Source: Candidatus Nealsoniibacteriota bacterium
GTDB lineage: Bacteria > Patescibacteriota > Minisyncoccia > Minisyncoccales > PWPS01
DNA length: 44,466 bases
Assembly (NCBI GenBank): GCA_003560095.1
Contig: PWJI01000043.1
Coordinates: forward strand, 1-44,466
Direction: 5' to 3'
Shown here piece after piece: positions 1-8,766 of this stretch. Position 1 is the stretch's first letter, and each line of letters opens with the position of its first letter. The translations under genes were made by a program, and so were the position numbers. The notes beneath the pieces are model-generated. The model worked only from the letters and a program-made list of their open reading frames with translations. It ran no database searches and had not been told where the DNA came from.

Positions 1-1
1 A

Positions 2-31
2 AATAACCTAGAACAAGAAAGAGAGGAGTGA
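2..31 (+). CDS. 3' end of a CDS truncated by the window edge (reads ...NNLEQEREE*)
   Basis: Open frame from base 2 to TGA at 29-31, convergent with alr; only about 9 codons visible. Confidence 0.2.
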   Translation, partial: NNLEQEREE

Positions 32-50
32 AATTTAAAATTTTTATAAA

Positions 51-1169
51 TCAATGAAATATTCTTTTTATTTTTGGGTTTAACCGGGTAATTAATTCAT
101 AGGTAGTTGTATTTGAGGTGAGTGCTACTTTTTGAGCACTTACTGGCGAATCTTCTCTGTTTTCAATAATAATTACATCGTCTCCTCTTTTGACATTTTT
201 GATGTCGGTTATATCAACAACCAGCATATCCATGGAGACGATGCCGAGAACTTTTGCTTCTTTGTTTTTTATAAGCACTCTTCCCTTCAAGGAAAGTGAT
301 CGTGGAAATCCGTGCCAATAACCTATTGGCAATATGGCTATTTGTGTTTTGCGTGTTGTTTTTTCCAAAAGATTATAACCAATGCCTTTTCCTTTTGGGA
401 CATTTTTAATTTGGGCAACTATTGTCTTCCAAGAGAGAGCCGGTTTAATTTTAATTTTTGAAGAGAAAAGGTTTTTTATCTCCTCTGATGGCCATATTCC
501 GTATAAGCCAATTCCTATTCTGGTCATGTCAAAATGGTTTTTAGGAGAAATGATTGTTCCCGATGTCGCTGATGCGTGCTTTATTGTGTTATGAAAACCG
601 TTTTTTTCAAGAATCTGTATTGCTTTTTTAAATTTATTTGTTTGGCGTTTTGTTTCTTCTTGCATTTTTGGATTTTTTGCGCAAGAAAAATGAGTATAAA
701 CTCCTTCAAGAAAAATATTTTTGTCTTTTTTTATTATTTTTAAAACTTTCTCTATTTCATTTATAAAAATTCCTTGACGATGCATCCCTGTATCAACCTT
801 AAGGTGAACCTTTAAAGCAGGAGAAGACTTTTTTATTTTTTTAAGACAATTTAATTGATAAATATCAGAAATAGTAATTGAGATATTATTTTTTTTAGCA
901 AAATCTATTCCTTCTTCCAGCGAGTGTCCAAGAACTAAAATGGGTTTTTTTATTTTCTTTTTTCTTAGTGTTTCTGCCTCAACCAAAGAATCTACTCCCA
1001 AGAAATCAATCCCCAATTTTTCAAGTTCATAAGAAAAATCAATTAAATTATGACCATAGGCATTTGATTTTACTACTGCCATTAGTAAGCAATCAGGAGC
1101 AATTATTTTTCTAAATTCGTTGTAATTATTTTTTATATTTTTTTTACTAACTTGAATCCATGTGCGCAT
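51..1169 (-). CDS. alr: Alanine racemase
   Basis: 372 aa; PLP-lysine region 'LLMAVVKSNAYGHN', 'HLKVDTGMHRQGI', 'RIGIGLYGIWPS', 'SMDMLVVDIT' are typical Alr motifs. Confidence 0.95.
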   Translation of the reverse strand: MRTWIQVSKKNIKNNYNEFRKIIAPDCLLMAVVKSNAYGHNLIDFSYELEKLGIDFLGVDSLVEAETLRKKKIKKPILVLGHSLEEGIDFAKKNNISITISDIYQLNCLKKIKKSSPALKVHLKVDTGMHRQGIFINEIEKVLKIIKKDKNIFLEGVYTHFSCAKNPKMQEETKRQTNKFKKAIQILEKNGFHNTIKHASATSGTIISPKNHFDMTRIGIGLYGIWPSEEIKNLFSSKIKIKPALSWKTIVAQIKNVPKGKGIGYNLLEKTTRKTQIAILPIGYWHGFPRSLSLKGRVLIKNKEAKVLGIVSMDMLVVDITDIKNVKRGDDVIIIENREDSPVSAQKVALTSNTTTYELITRLNPKIKRIFH

Positions 1170-1215
1170 AAATTTGTAATTTATAGTAGGAGGATTATTT
1201 AAAATAACTTCTTTG

Positions 1216-1224
1216 TGCTATTAT
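1216..1224 (+). promoter_or_regulatory. Putative extended -10 box TGCTATTAT
   Basis: TGC + TATTAT located 33 nt upstream of the likely NUDIX start ATG at 1257; the motif recurs elsewhere in the window. Confidence 0.35.
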
Positions 1225-1256
1225 ATCAAAAAATTAAAACAGTTAGTTTATTAAAC

Positions 1257-1679
1257 ATGAATAATGCAAAAAAAGAAAGAGTTCGTGCTGTAATATTGAA
1301 AAATAAAGAAATTATTTTAATTAAGAGAGTGAAAAAAAATGATTTATATTGGGTTATTCCCGGAGGGGGAGTAGAGGAAGGAGAGACCAGAGAAGAAGCC
1401 GTTAAAAGGGAGTGCTTGGAGGAAGTTGGTGTTGAAGTAGAAATAGAGAAAAAAATTTTTGAAAAAATTTCCAAAAAACCGGCAACACAAGGACAAAAAG
1501 AAATTTTTTATTTGTGCATTGTTGTTGGCGGAGAGATAGGGACGGGAAAGGGCCCTGAGTTTCAAGAAAATAACGGTTATGATGGAGAGCATGTAGTAGA
1601 AACAATAGCGCTAAAAGATGCTATAAAGATAAATCTAAAACCGGAAGAAATTAAGGAAGTGATAAAAAATATATCTTAA
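1257..1679 (+). CDS. NUDIX hydrolase
   Basis: NUDIX box 'GGGVEEGETREEAVKRECLEEVGVEVE'; start revised from the GTG at 1215 to ATG 1257 because the longer start overlaps a -10-like box. Confidence 0.9.
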   Translation: MNNAKKERVRAVILKNKEIILIKRVKKNDLYWVIPGGGVEEGETREEAVKRECLEEVGVEVEIEKKIFEKISKKPATQGQKEIFYLCIVVGGEIGTGKGPEFQENNGYDGEHVVETIALKDAIKINLKPEEIKEVIKNIS

Positions 1680-1680
1680 G

Positions 1681-2580
1681 ATGGAGATTTTAGAAAACAT
1701 ATTTTCAATTTTTTTAGCTTTCTTTTTGGGGTATTTTCTTAAAGTTTTTGGTTTTTTAAAAAAAGAAAAGGCAGATATTTTTTTTAAACTTGTCTTTTCG
1801 TTTTTTCTACCCGTTTTAATTATTTTATCCGTAAGCCAGGCAAAAATTTCTTCGGAAATGATTATTTTGCCATTTATTCCTCTTGCAATATCTCTTTTAA
1901 TATTTTTTGTTTCTTTTTTATCGGGAAGAATAATGAGGATGGAAAATCAATACTTTGGTCCATTCCTTGTAGGTACAATTGCAATGAATATAGGATTTAC
2001 CTTACCCTTTATAATTAATTCTTATGGGAACGAGGGGCTTACGAGAATAATTATCTTTGATATAGGAAATGCTTTTATGGCCCTTACTTTGGCATATTAT
2101 TTGGCTTGCAAATATGGAGAAAATGGAAATAAAAAGATAAATATTTTTAGAAAATTTCTCTCTTCTCCTCCTCTTTTAGCACTTATGATTGGCCTTTTAA
2201 TTAATTTTTTAGAAATTGAGATGCAAAAGAATATGGTCATTGCCTTTGATGCCTTAAGTAGGTTTACTGTTCCTCTTATTTTGGTAGCCGTAGGAACATA
2301 TTTTACACCGAAAATAATAAAACCCTTTTATGTTGGATTGGCTGTTTTTTTGCGTATGTTTTTGGGTCTTTTGCTTGGCTTTATTGTTGTTTGGTTTTTA
2401 GGATTAGATGGAATTGACAAGTATATTGTTTTAATGGGCTCTTGTGCTCCTATAGGATTTTCTTCAATTATTTTCTCGTCACTCGAAAAAATGAATAAAG
2501 AATTTGCTGCCAGTATGGTTTCTATAGGAATGCTTGTTGGGATTTTTCTTTCTTCTTTCTTAACAATATTTTTAACGTAA
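1681..2580 (+). CDS. AEC (auxin efflux carrier) family transporter
   Basis: About 10 hydrophobic segments; 'SAPIGFSSIIFSS' and overall AEC-like layout. Confidence 0.75.
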   Translation: MEILENIFSIFLAFFLGYFLKVFGFLKKEKADIFFKLVFSFFLPVLIILSVSQAKISSEMIILPFIPLAISLLIFFVSFLSGRIMRMENQYFGPFLVGTIAMNIGFTLPFIINSYGNEGLTRIIIFDIGNAFMALTLAYYLACKYGENGNKKINIFRKFLSSPPLLALMIGLLINFLEIEMQKNMVIAFDALSRFTVPLILVAVGTYFTPKIIKPFYVGLAVFLRMFLGLLLGFIVVWFLGLDGIDKYIVLMGSCAPIGFSSIIFSSLEKMNKEFAASMVSIGMLVGIFLSSFLTIFLT

Positions 2581-2581
2581 A

Positions 2582-3784
2582 ATGAGTTTATTTCCTAAGA
2601 TTGAAAAAATAACAAAAGATGTTACGGTCATACATTTTCTTTTGATGTTCGGGTATAAGCTGTTTTCTTTGTATTTCCCCTTATTTTTAGTTGCAAACAA
2701 TCTTTCCTTTCATCAAATTGGATATACGTATCTTTTAATTTATTTATCAATTGCCATTTTTTCTCCCGTGGTTGGGTATTTGAGTCATAAAATAAATCCT
2801 GCAATACTGGCTTTTTTGGGTATTTTAGGTTATGGAGCTTACTCTCTTGGAATGATCTTGACTCCTCTTTATGAGCAAAATTATTTTTTTATATTATTTT
2901 ATTTGTGGCAATTTTTCTTAGGTTTTTCGGCAGCACTTTTCTCTACTTCTTTTCGAGGAATATTAATGGAGAGCTCGCTTAAGAAACCAAGTAGGGCTTT
3001 TGGATGGTTTTACTCTGCTCCGTTTTGCGCAGCATCATTAGCTCCGGTTTTTGGAGCTTTCTTTGTTTGGAAATTTGGTTTTGTCGGAGTTTTTATTTTT
3101 AGTCTAATAATTCATTTTTTTAATGCTCTTTATTGCATTTTTAAGCTTCGTTTTCCAAAAAAAGATTCATCAAGCAGTAGTCTTAATTTTTTTACAGCGA
3201 GAAAAAGCTATATTTCTTTATTTAAAAAAATCAAAGAGAAAGAAGTAATTTTTTTCTTCATTGTTTCTTTTGCGGTTTTATTTTTGGCTGGTATATACAA
3301 GGCTTTTTTTATTTTGTTTTTAAAGGACAGTATTGGCTGGGGACAAGATTTTATTCTTTTTTTTATAGCTCTTTTTTCTTTTCTTTTTATGCCAATTGCT
3401 TTTTGGACTATCAAGAAATTAGGAAAAAAGAATCTTTTTAAAAATGTTTTTCAGGGCGGGATTCTTACAGGATTATCAACTATGATTTTAGGAGTTGCCC
3501 CTTCTTTCTTAGGGTTTTTTTCCGTACTACTTATTAATTTTGGAAAATCTGCAGGAGAGCTTATAACCAGCTCTGCAAGAAGTGGATTAATTCATAGAAA
3601 ACTTAATTTTCATCCAAAAGAAGCAGGAGTAATCGATGCTATCTTTAGGCCCACCGGAATTGCAATCGGTTCCTTGATTGCAGGGATTTTCGTTTCTTAT
3701 TTAGGATATGAGCTGCTTTTTATTGTTTTTGGGGGAGGAGTTGTTTTTGTAACTCTTGTTGGCGGTTTTTTTATTTTTCGGTAG
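2582..3784 (+). CDS. MFS-family transporter
   Basis: 400 aa, about 12 hydrophobic helices, 'GYLSHKINPAILAFLGILGYGAYSLGM' MFS-like loop. Confidence 0.75.
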   Translation: MSLFPKIEKITKDVTVIHFLLMFGYKLFSLYFPLFLVANNLSFHQIGYTYLLIYLSIAIFSPVVGYLSHKINPAILAFLGILGYGAYSLGMILTPLYEQNYFFILFYLWQFFLGFSAALFSTSFRGILMESSLKKPSRAFGWFYSAPFCAASLAPVFGAFFVWKFGFVGVFIFSLIIHFFNALYCIFKLRFPKKDSSSSSLNFFTARKSYISLFKKIKEKEVIFFFIVSFAVLFLAGIYKAFFILFLKDSIGWGQDFILFFIALFSFLFMPIAFWTIKKLGKKNLFKNVFQGGILTGLSTMILGVAPSFLGFFSVLLINFGKSAGELITSSARSGLIHRKLNFHPKEAGVIDAIFRPTGIAIGSLIAGIFVSYLGYELLFIVFGGGVVFVTLVGGFFIFR

Positions 3785-5441
3785 ATTGCTTTTTAAGCTT
3801 AGAAAGCTCTTCTTCTATTAGCTCTTTTTCTATTTTTTTATAAATAGGTTTTGTCTTGCTTGGTTTTATTTTTTTATTCAAAGGATATTCCCATTTTATA
3901 TCAGAAAAATCTTCTCCCAATTGAATATGTATTTCTTCAGATGTGGTGGGTAAAAAAGGATTAATTAATATAGAAATGCATTTAACAATATGAGCTGCAA
4001 CCGCCAAGTCTTTTTCTGCTTTTTTAGGGTTTTCTTTTATAGTCGCCCAAGGCTTAGCATTATCGATAAAGCGATTTCCTTCTTCTGCCAACTTAAAAAT
4101 TTCTTGTAGTGCTTTTCTAAATTTACCTTCCTCAATAAGAATCGATGTTTTGGGAAAGGTTTTTTCTGCCAAAGCAAGAAATTTATGAGACTGAGGACTT
4201 ATATCATCAGAAAAACTAACGCCTTCTTTAAAGTTTTTTTCAATAAAAGAAAGAACCCTGTAAATATAATTACCAAAATTACCGATTAATTCGTTATTTG
4301 TTCTACTTGAAAATTCATTCCAGGAAAAATCTGAGTCTGACGTTTCTGATCCGTTTGCAATAAGATAATATCTAAGCGTATCACAATCAAAATTTTTCAA
4401 AAAATCAGGAATCCAGATTGCCCAATTTCTACTTTTTGATAGTTGTTTTTTCTCTAGGGTAAGATATTCAGAAGATATTATTCGATCGGGAAGGTGAAGG
4501 TTTTTATATCCCAAAAGGATTGATGGCCAAATAATTGAGTGAAAAGGAATGTTATCTTTTCCGTGAACGTAGTAATGTATTGCATTTTTGTTTTTCCAAT
4601 ATTTTTCCCATTCCTTGTCTTTTCCTATTTTTTTTGACCACTCTTTACTTGCACTTAAATACCCACAAACTGCTTCAAACCAAACATATATTTTTTTTCT
4701 TTCATATCCTTTTATAGGAACGGGAACTCCCCATAAGGTGTCTCGAGTTATGGAGCGATCGTGAAGGCCTTGCAAAAGTAATTGAAAAGTAAAGTTTTTT
4801 GCTCCAATGCGCCAACCCTTACTTTCTTTTACCCATTTTTTAAGATCTTTTTCAAGGGAAGTTAATTTAAGAAAAAAATGTTCCGAACTTTTCCACTTTG
4901 GAGTATTTTCACAAGTTTTACACTTTGGTTTTATGAGTTCTTTTGTGTTCATTAAATTTCCACAATTATCGCATTGATCTCCTCTTGCAGAATCAAATCC
5001 GCACAAGTAACATTTTCCTTCTATATATCTATCAGGAAGAAATTTTTCGCAAGACGGGCAGTAGGGTAAATTTTCTGTTTTTTTGTATATATATCCGTCA
5101 TTAAATAATTTTGTAAATATTTTTTGAACGGTTTTATGGTGCTCTTTGGATGTTGTTTTTGTGTAAAAATCATACGAAAAATTCATTCCATCAATAAGGG
5201 TTTCTTGAAATTCTTGGTGATACTTTTCGGCAATACTTGAAGGTGTTGAATTTTGTTTTTCTGCCTCAAATACAATTGGAGTGCCGTAGCAGTCGCTTCC
5301 TGAAACAAAAAGGACATCGTCTCCTTTAATTCGAAAATAACGAGCAAGAACGTCAGACCCTATAAGACCGGCAACATGACCCAAGTGAAGAGAACCGTTA
5401 GCATAAGGAAGTGCTGCTGCTATAAGTATCTTTTTTTTCAT
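3771..5441 (-). CDS. metG: Methionyl-tRNA synthetase
   Basis: HIGH-like 'ALPYANGSLHLGHVAG', CxxC zinc knuckles, KMSKS-like 'QLSKSRNWAI', C-terminal anticodon-binding region. Confidence 0.95.
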   Translation of the reverse strand: MKKKILIAAALPYANGSLHLGHVAGLIGSDVLARYFRIKGDDVLFVSGSDCYGTPIVFEAEKQNSTPSSIAEKYHQEFQETLIDGMNFSYDFYTKTTSKEHHKTVQKIFTKLFNDGYIYKKTENLPYCPSCEKFLPDRYIEGKCYLCGFDSARGDQCDNCGNLMNTKELIKPKCKTCENTPKWKSSEHFFLKLTSLEKDLKKWVKESKGWRIGAKNFTFQLLLQGLHDRSITRDTLWGVPVPIKGYERKKIYVWFEAVCGYLSASKEWSKKIGKDKEWEKYWKNKNAIHYYVHGKDNIPFHSIIWPSILLGYKNLHLPDRIISSEYLTLEKKQLSKSRNWAIWIPDFLKNFDCDTLRYYLIANGSETSDSDFSWNEFSSRTNNELIGNFGNYIYRVLSFIEKNFKEGVSFSDDISPQSHKFLALAEKTFPKTSILIEEGKFRKALQEIFKLAEEGNRFIDNAKPWATIKENPKKAEKDLAVAAHIVKCISILINPFLPTTSEEIHIQLGEDFSDIKWEYPLNKKIKPSKTKPIYKKIEKELIEEELSKLKKQSTEK

Positions 5442-5507
5442 ATTAATGTTTTAAAGTAGGGGATTATTTTGCTTGACCAAAAGCAAATTTTTAATTACGA
5501 TGTAGGA

Positions 5508-5723
5508 ATGAAAGATGTTTTAAAAATAAGAATATTTTTTTTGATTTTGATATTTTTGCCATTTTATGTTTTTTCTCAAGAGCTTGAGCCCATTATAACA
5601 GAACCTTCGCAAATTATACAATTTTTCAATAATATAATCGAATATGCGGCGATTTTACTGGATAGTATTTTTGCATTTATTTCTAACATCATCTCGTCAT
5701 TTTTTCAACATTTTATCTCTTAA
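5508..5723 (+). CDS. Small membrane/secreted hypothetical protein
   Basis: ORF 5469-5723; the internal ATG at 5508 gives 'MKDVLKIRIFFLILIFLPFYVFSQ' signal-peptide-like N-terminus and a second hydrophobic segment. Confidence 0.5.
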   Translation: MKDVLKIRIFFLILIFLPFYVFSQELEPIITEPSQIIQFFNNIIEYAAILLDSIFAFISNIISSFFQHFIS

Positions 5724-5817
5724 GAGTTTTATAAAATATAATATAAGGAGAATATAATAAGCAAAAAAATAAGATGAAAGGGATTATAAAAAAATATTTA
5801 TCTAAAAATAACTGATT

Positions 5818-6270
5818 ATGAGAAACGGTGCCATTGCTTTTTTGTTTTTAATTACCTTAGCACTTCTTTTTTATTATTATGATTCACCCGAAGAAGAAAG
5901 AGGAATAGAACAAGAAAGAGAAGAAAGTGTCATCACTGTTCAAGAATATGATTCACCTCAGCAAGAAAGAGAAGAAAGTGTTATCGAGGAAAGTTTTTTA
6001 AGCGAAGACAATGTGCAAGAAGGTCAAGAAATTACTATTACAGGTAATATTTTCTATGACGATTCTAAGAATAATGATTATTTTTGGTACTTAAGGGAAA
6101 AAGAAGAAGAGAAAGAATTAAAATTAATAATGGACGATGAAACCGATTGTCGTATTGAAGCTGATTGCTGTGAAAAATTACTTTCAAACAAAGAAAAGAT
6201 AATAGAAGAAATGGTAACCGTAAAAGGAGAAAAATACGAAAATAAATTAATTGTCAAAGAAATAAAATAA
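5818..6270 (+). CDS. Membrane-anchored hypothetical protein with possible OB-fold-like C-terminus
   Basis: N-terminal TM helix, acidic repeat linker, then 'GQEITITGNIFYDDSKNNDYFWYLRE...VTVKGEKYENKLIVKEI' beta-rich segment. Confidence 0.55.
   Translation: MRNGAIAFLFLITLALLFYYYDSPEEERGIEQEREESVITVQEYDSPQQEREESVIEESFLSEDNVQEGQEITITGNIFYDDSKNNDYFWYLREKEEEKELKLIMDDETDCRIEADCCEKLLSNKEKIIEEMVTVKGEKYENKLIVKEIK
5911..5981 (+). repeat. In-frame direct repeat of 20 bp (caagaaagagaagaaagtgt), period 51 bp
   Basis: Perfect copies at 5911-5930 and 5962-5981, encoding QEREESV twice. Confidence 0.85.
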
Positions 6271-6288
6271 AATATATCTTGTAACAAC

Positions 6289-6813
6289 ATGTCAAATAAG
6301 TTAATACCAAAATCAATTTTTTTTATTTTTCTTTTTGTTGCAGTGCTTGTTTTTCTTTTTATCTTTTTAGGTGAGAAAGATACCGGCAGTGACTTTTCTT
6401 TAATAAAAGAAAGTCATGTTTTTGAAAACCAAAAAGATGTAGTCAAGTACCTTGAGAAAGATGTGATAAATCCTTCAAGAGAAGACGGGGTTGTTTTTGC
6501 CAATTATTATGAGTTTGGCACAGAGAAAGAGAAAATTTTTTTGTGGGCTTATATTGTCGAGTATTATATGGAAAACGGAATAATAAAAGAGGGGGAGAGG
6601 GCTTCTTTGCCGATGACACTTTTTCTTTCAAAATCAAAAAAACCAATAGGGCATAATTATATACAAGAAGAGGGGGATGCTCATAAAATTTTTCCGGAAA
6701 AATACGAAAAAGAGTTAATTAATTTTCGAGAAGACAATAGAAATATAGTTTTAAAATTGGAAAAATCGATAACAGAAAAAGCAGAAAATTATTTTAACGA
6801 AAAACAATTTTAG
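6289..6813 (+). CDS. Membrane-anchored hypothetical protein
   Basis: Single N-terminal TM helix followed by a soluble domain; no family recognised. Confidence 0.6.
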   Translation: MSNKLIPKSIFFIFLFVAVLVFLFIFLGEKDTGSDFSLIKESHVFENQKDVVKYLEKDVINPSREDGVVFANYYEFGTEKEKIFLWAYIVEYYMENGIIKEGERASLPMTLFLSKSKKPIGHNYIQEEGDAHKIFPEKYEKELINFREDNRNIVLKLEKSITEKAENYFNEKQF

Positions 6814-6830
6814 CTTGGGGAAAATATAAT

Positions 6831-6858
6831 TTGTCTTAAATTTTTTTTACTATATAAT
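6831..6858 (+). promoter_or_regulatory. Putative promoter TTGTCT-N16-TATAAT upstream of HAD/glycogen cluster
   Basis: -10 TATAAT at 6853-6858 ends 6 nt before ATG 6865, compatible with a leaderless or very short-leader mRNA. Confidence 0.45.
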
Positions 6859-6864
6859 GATTAA

Positions 6865-7506
6865 ATGGAGGTAGAGAAAAAAGATAGTTTGAAAAGGAAA
6901 GAGGTAATATATTGTTTTGACTTTGATGGTACTATTGCAGACACTCTTCCTCTCATCATCAAAAAAGCGGATTTTGCTTTAAGAAAAAGCGGTATGAAGG
7001 AGATTGATGGTGATTTTTTGAGAAAAATAAGAAAAGAAGGTATTGAGGAAGTTTTTAAAGAAATGAATGTTCCATTATATAAGCTCTTTTTTTTATACAT
7101 AAAAATAAAAAGGGGAATGAATCAAGGCATTGGAGGTGTTGTGATGAAAGAAGAAATGAAAGAAGTTCTTCTTGAATTAAAAAGGAGAAATCATTCTCTT
7201 GGTGTATTAACATCAAATTCAAGAAAAAATGTAAATTATTTCTTGAGGGAAAATGGTGTTGATTTTTTTGACTTTGTAAATAGCTCGGGTATATTTAATA
7301 AGGCGAATAAAATAAAAAAATTAAAAAGAAAAGGAGGGATTTTTGTTTATATTGGTGATGAAATACGAGATATAGATGCGGGAAAAAAAGCAGGGGCCAA
7401 GACAGTTGCAGTCCCTTGGGGCCTTAGCTCAAAAAAAGCATTGCAGCTTGCATGTCCTGATTTTTTAATAGAGAATCCTCGAGATCTTTTAAGTCTTCCT
7501 TTTTGA
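6865..7506 (+). CDS. HAD-superfamily hydrolase (phosphoglycolate phosphatase-like)
   Basis: 'CFDFDGTIADTLP', 'LGVLTSNSRKNV', 'FVYIGDEIRDIDAGKKAGAKTVAVPWG' HAD motifs. Confidence 0.9.
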   Translation: MEVEKKDSLKRKEVIYCFDFDGTIADTLPLIIKKADFALRKSGMKEIDGDFLRKIRKEGIEEVFKEMNVPLYKLFFLYIKIKRGMNQGIGGVVMKEEMKEVLLELKRRNHSLGVLTSNSRKNVNYFLRENGVDFFDFVNSSGIFNKANKIKKLKRKGGIFVYIGDEIRDIDAGKKAGAKTVAVPWGLSSKKALQLACPDFLIENPRDLLSLPF

Positions 7507-7535
7507 AATTTATATAATCTATATTTTCGTTTTTC

Positions 7536-8735
7536 ATGCAAAAAAAAGTACTAATGTTTGGATGGGAATTTCCACCTCATAATAGCGGAGGTCTTGGTGT
7601 TGCTTGCTATGGACTTTCAAAAAATTTGGCAAAAAAGGGAGTGAGAATATCTTTTGTGTTGCCAAAAAAAATTAAAGGAATTGAGAGTGATTTTTTGAAA
7701 ATTATTGACCCTGAATTCGCTTATGAAAACTCTTATCAATTTAATTCTATCTTGCATCCTTATATTACCGAAAAAAAATATGATTCTATTTTCTTTAAAT
7801 CAAAGCCCGTTTACGGAAAAACTCTTTTTGAGGAAGTCTTAAGATATGCCGATTTTGCAGATATTGTTGCTCAAAAAGAAGATTTTGACATTATCCATGC
7901 ACATGACTGGCTTTCCTTTGGTGCCGGAATAAGGGCTAAAGAAAGATCAGGAAAACCCTTTATAGCTCATATTCATGCAACGGAGTTTGATAGAGGCGGT
8001 GGTGAAGGAGTAAATTCTCTTGTCTATAGTCTTGAAAAGGAGGGAATGGAAAAAGCCGATAAGGTAATTGCTGTTAGTTATTTTACAAAAGAAATAATTT
8101 TAAAACATTACGGAATTAATCCCCAAAAAGTGGAAGTAGTGCACAATGGAATTGATTTTTCCAAAGAGGAAGACGTTTCAAGAAATGTCCATCAAATAAA
8201 GAAAGCAGGTAAAAAAGTAGTTCTTTTTGTAGGAAGACTTACCCTCCAAAAGGGACCGGACTATTTTATTAAGGCGGCAAAAAGAGTTTGCGATTTTTCT
8301 AAAGATACTTATTTTATAATTTCAGGTTCTGGCGATATGGAAAATTATTTGATTGAAGAGGTTGCGCGAATGGGGATTTCCGACAAAGTTTTTTTTACCG
8401 GTTTTTTGAGAGGAGAAAAGTTAAAAGAAGTCTATCGTTTAGCTGATTTGTTTGTTATGCCCTCAGTTTCAGAGCCCTTTGGAATAACTCCGCTTGAATC
8501 TCTTATAAACGGTACACCGGTACTTATGTCAAGACAATCAGGTGTTTCAGAAGTTGTTTCGCATGCTCTTAAAGTTGATTTTTGGGATGTAGAAGGTATT
8601 TCTGATAAAATTTTAGCAGTATTAAATTATGATGCTCTTTCCTGTTGCCTTAAAGAGCACGGAAAAAAAGAAGTAAAAAAAATTAGCTGGGAAAGTGCTG
8701 CAGAGAAATGCATAAAGATATATAAATCAACTTGA
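7536..8735 (+). CDS. Glycosyltransferase family 4 (glycogen-synthase-like)
   Basis: 'FGWEFPPHNSGGLGVACYGLSKNL', 'LFVGRLTLQKGPDYFIKAA', 'VMPSVSEPFGITPLESLINGTPVLMS' GT-B motifs. Confidence 0.9.
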   Translation: MQKKVLMFGWEFPPHNSGGLGVACYGLSKNLAKKGVRISFVLPKKIKGIESDFLKIIDPEFAYENSYQFNSILHPYITEKKYDSIFFKSKPVYGKTLFEEVLRYADFADIVAQKEDFDIIHAHDWLSFGAGIRAKERSGKPFIAHIHATEFDRGGGEGVNSLVYSLEKEGMEKADKVIAVSYFTKEIILKHYGINPQKVEVVHNGIDFSKEEDVSRNVHQIKKAGKKVVLFVGRLTLQKGPDYFIKAAKRVCDFSKDTYFIISGSGDMENYLIEEVARMGISDKVFFTGFLRGEKLKEVYRLADLFVMPSVSEPFGITPLESLINGTPVLMSRQSGVSEVVSHALKVDFWDVEGISDKILAVLNYDALSCCLKEHGKKEVKKISWESAAEKCIKIYKST

Positions 8736-8766
8736 AAAAACAATATTTTATTATTTAAATTCTTCT

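Noticed and set aside
382-594. Plus-strand ORF antisense to alr, and similar antisense ORFs (e.g. 1226-1474, 18795-19310, 20523-20819, 28369-28617)
   Set aside because: Each overlaps a confidently identified gene on the other strand and has composition typical of an antisense shadow.
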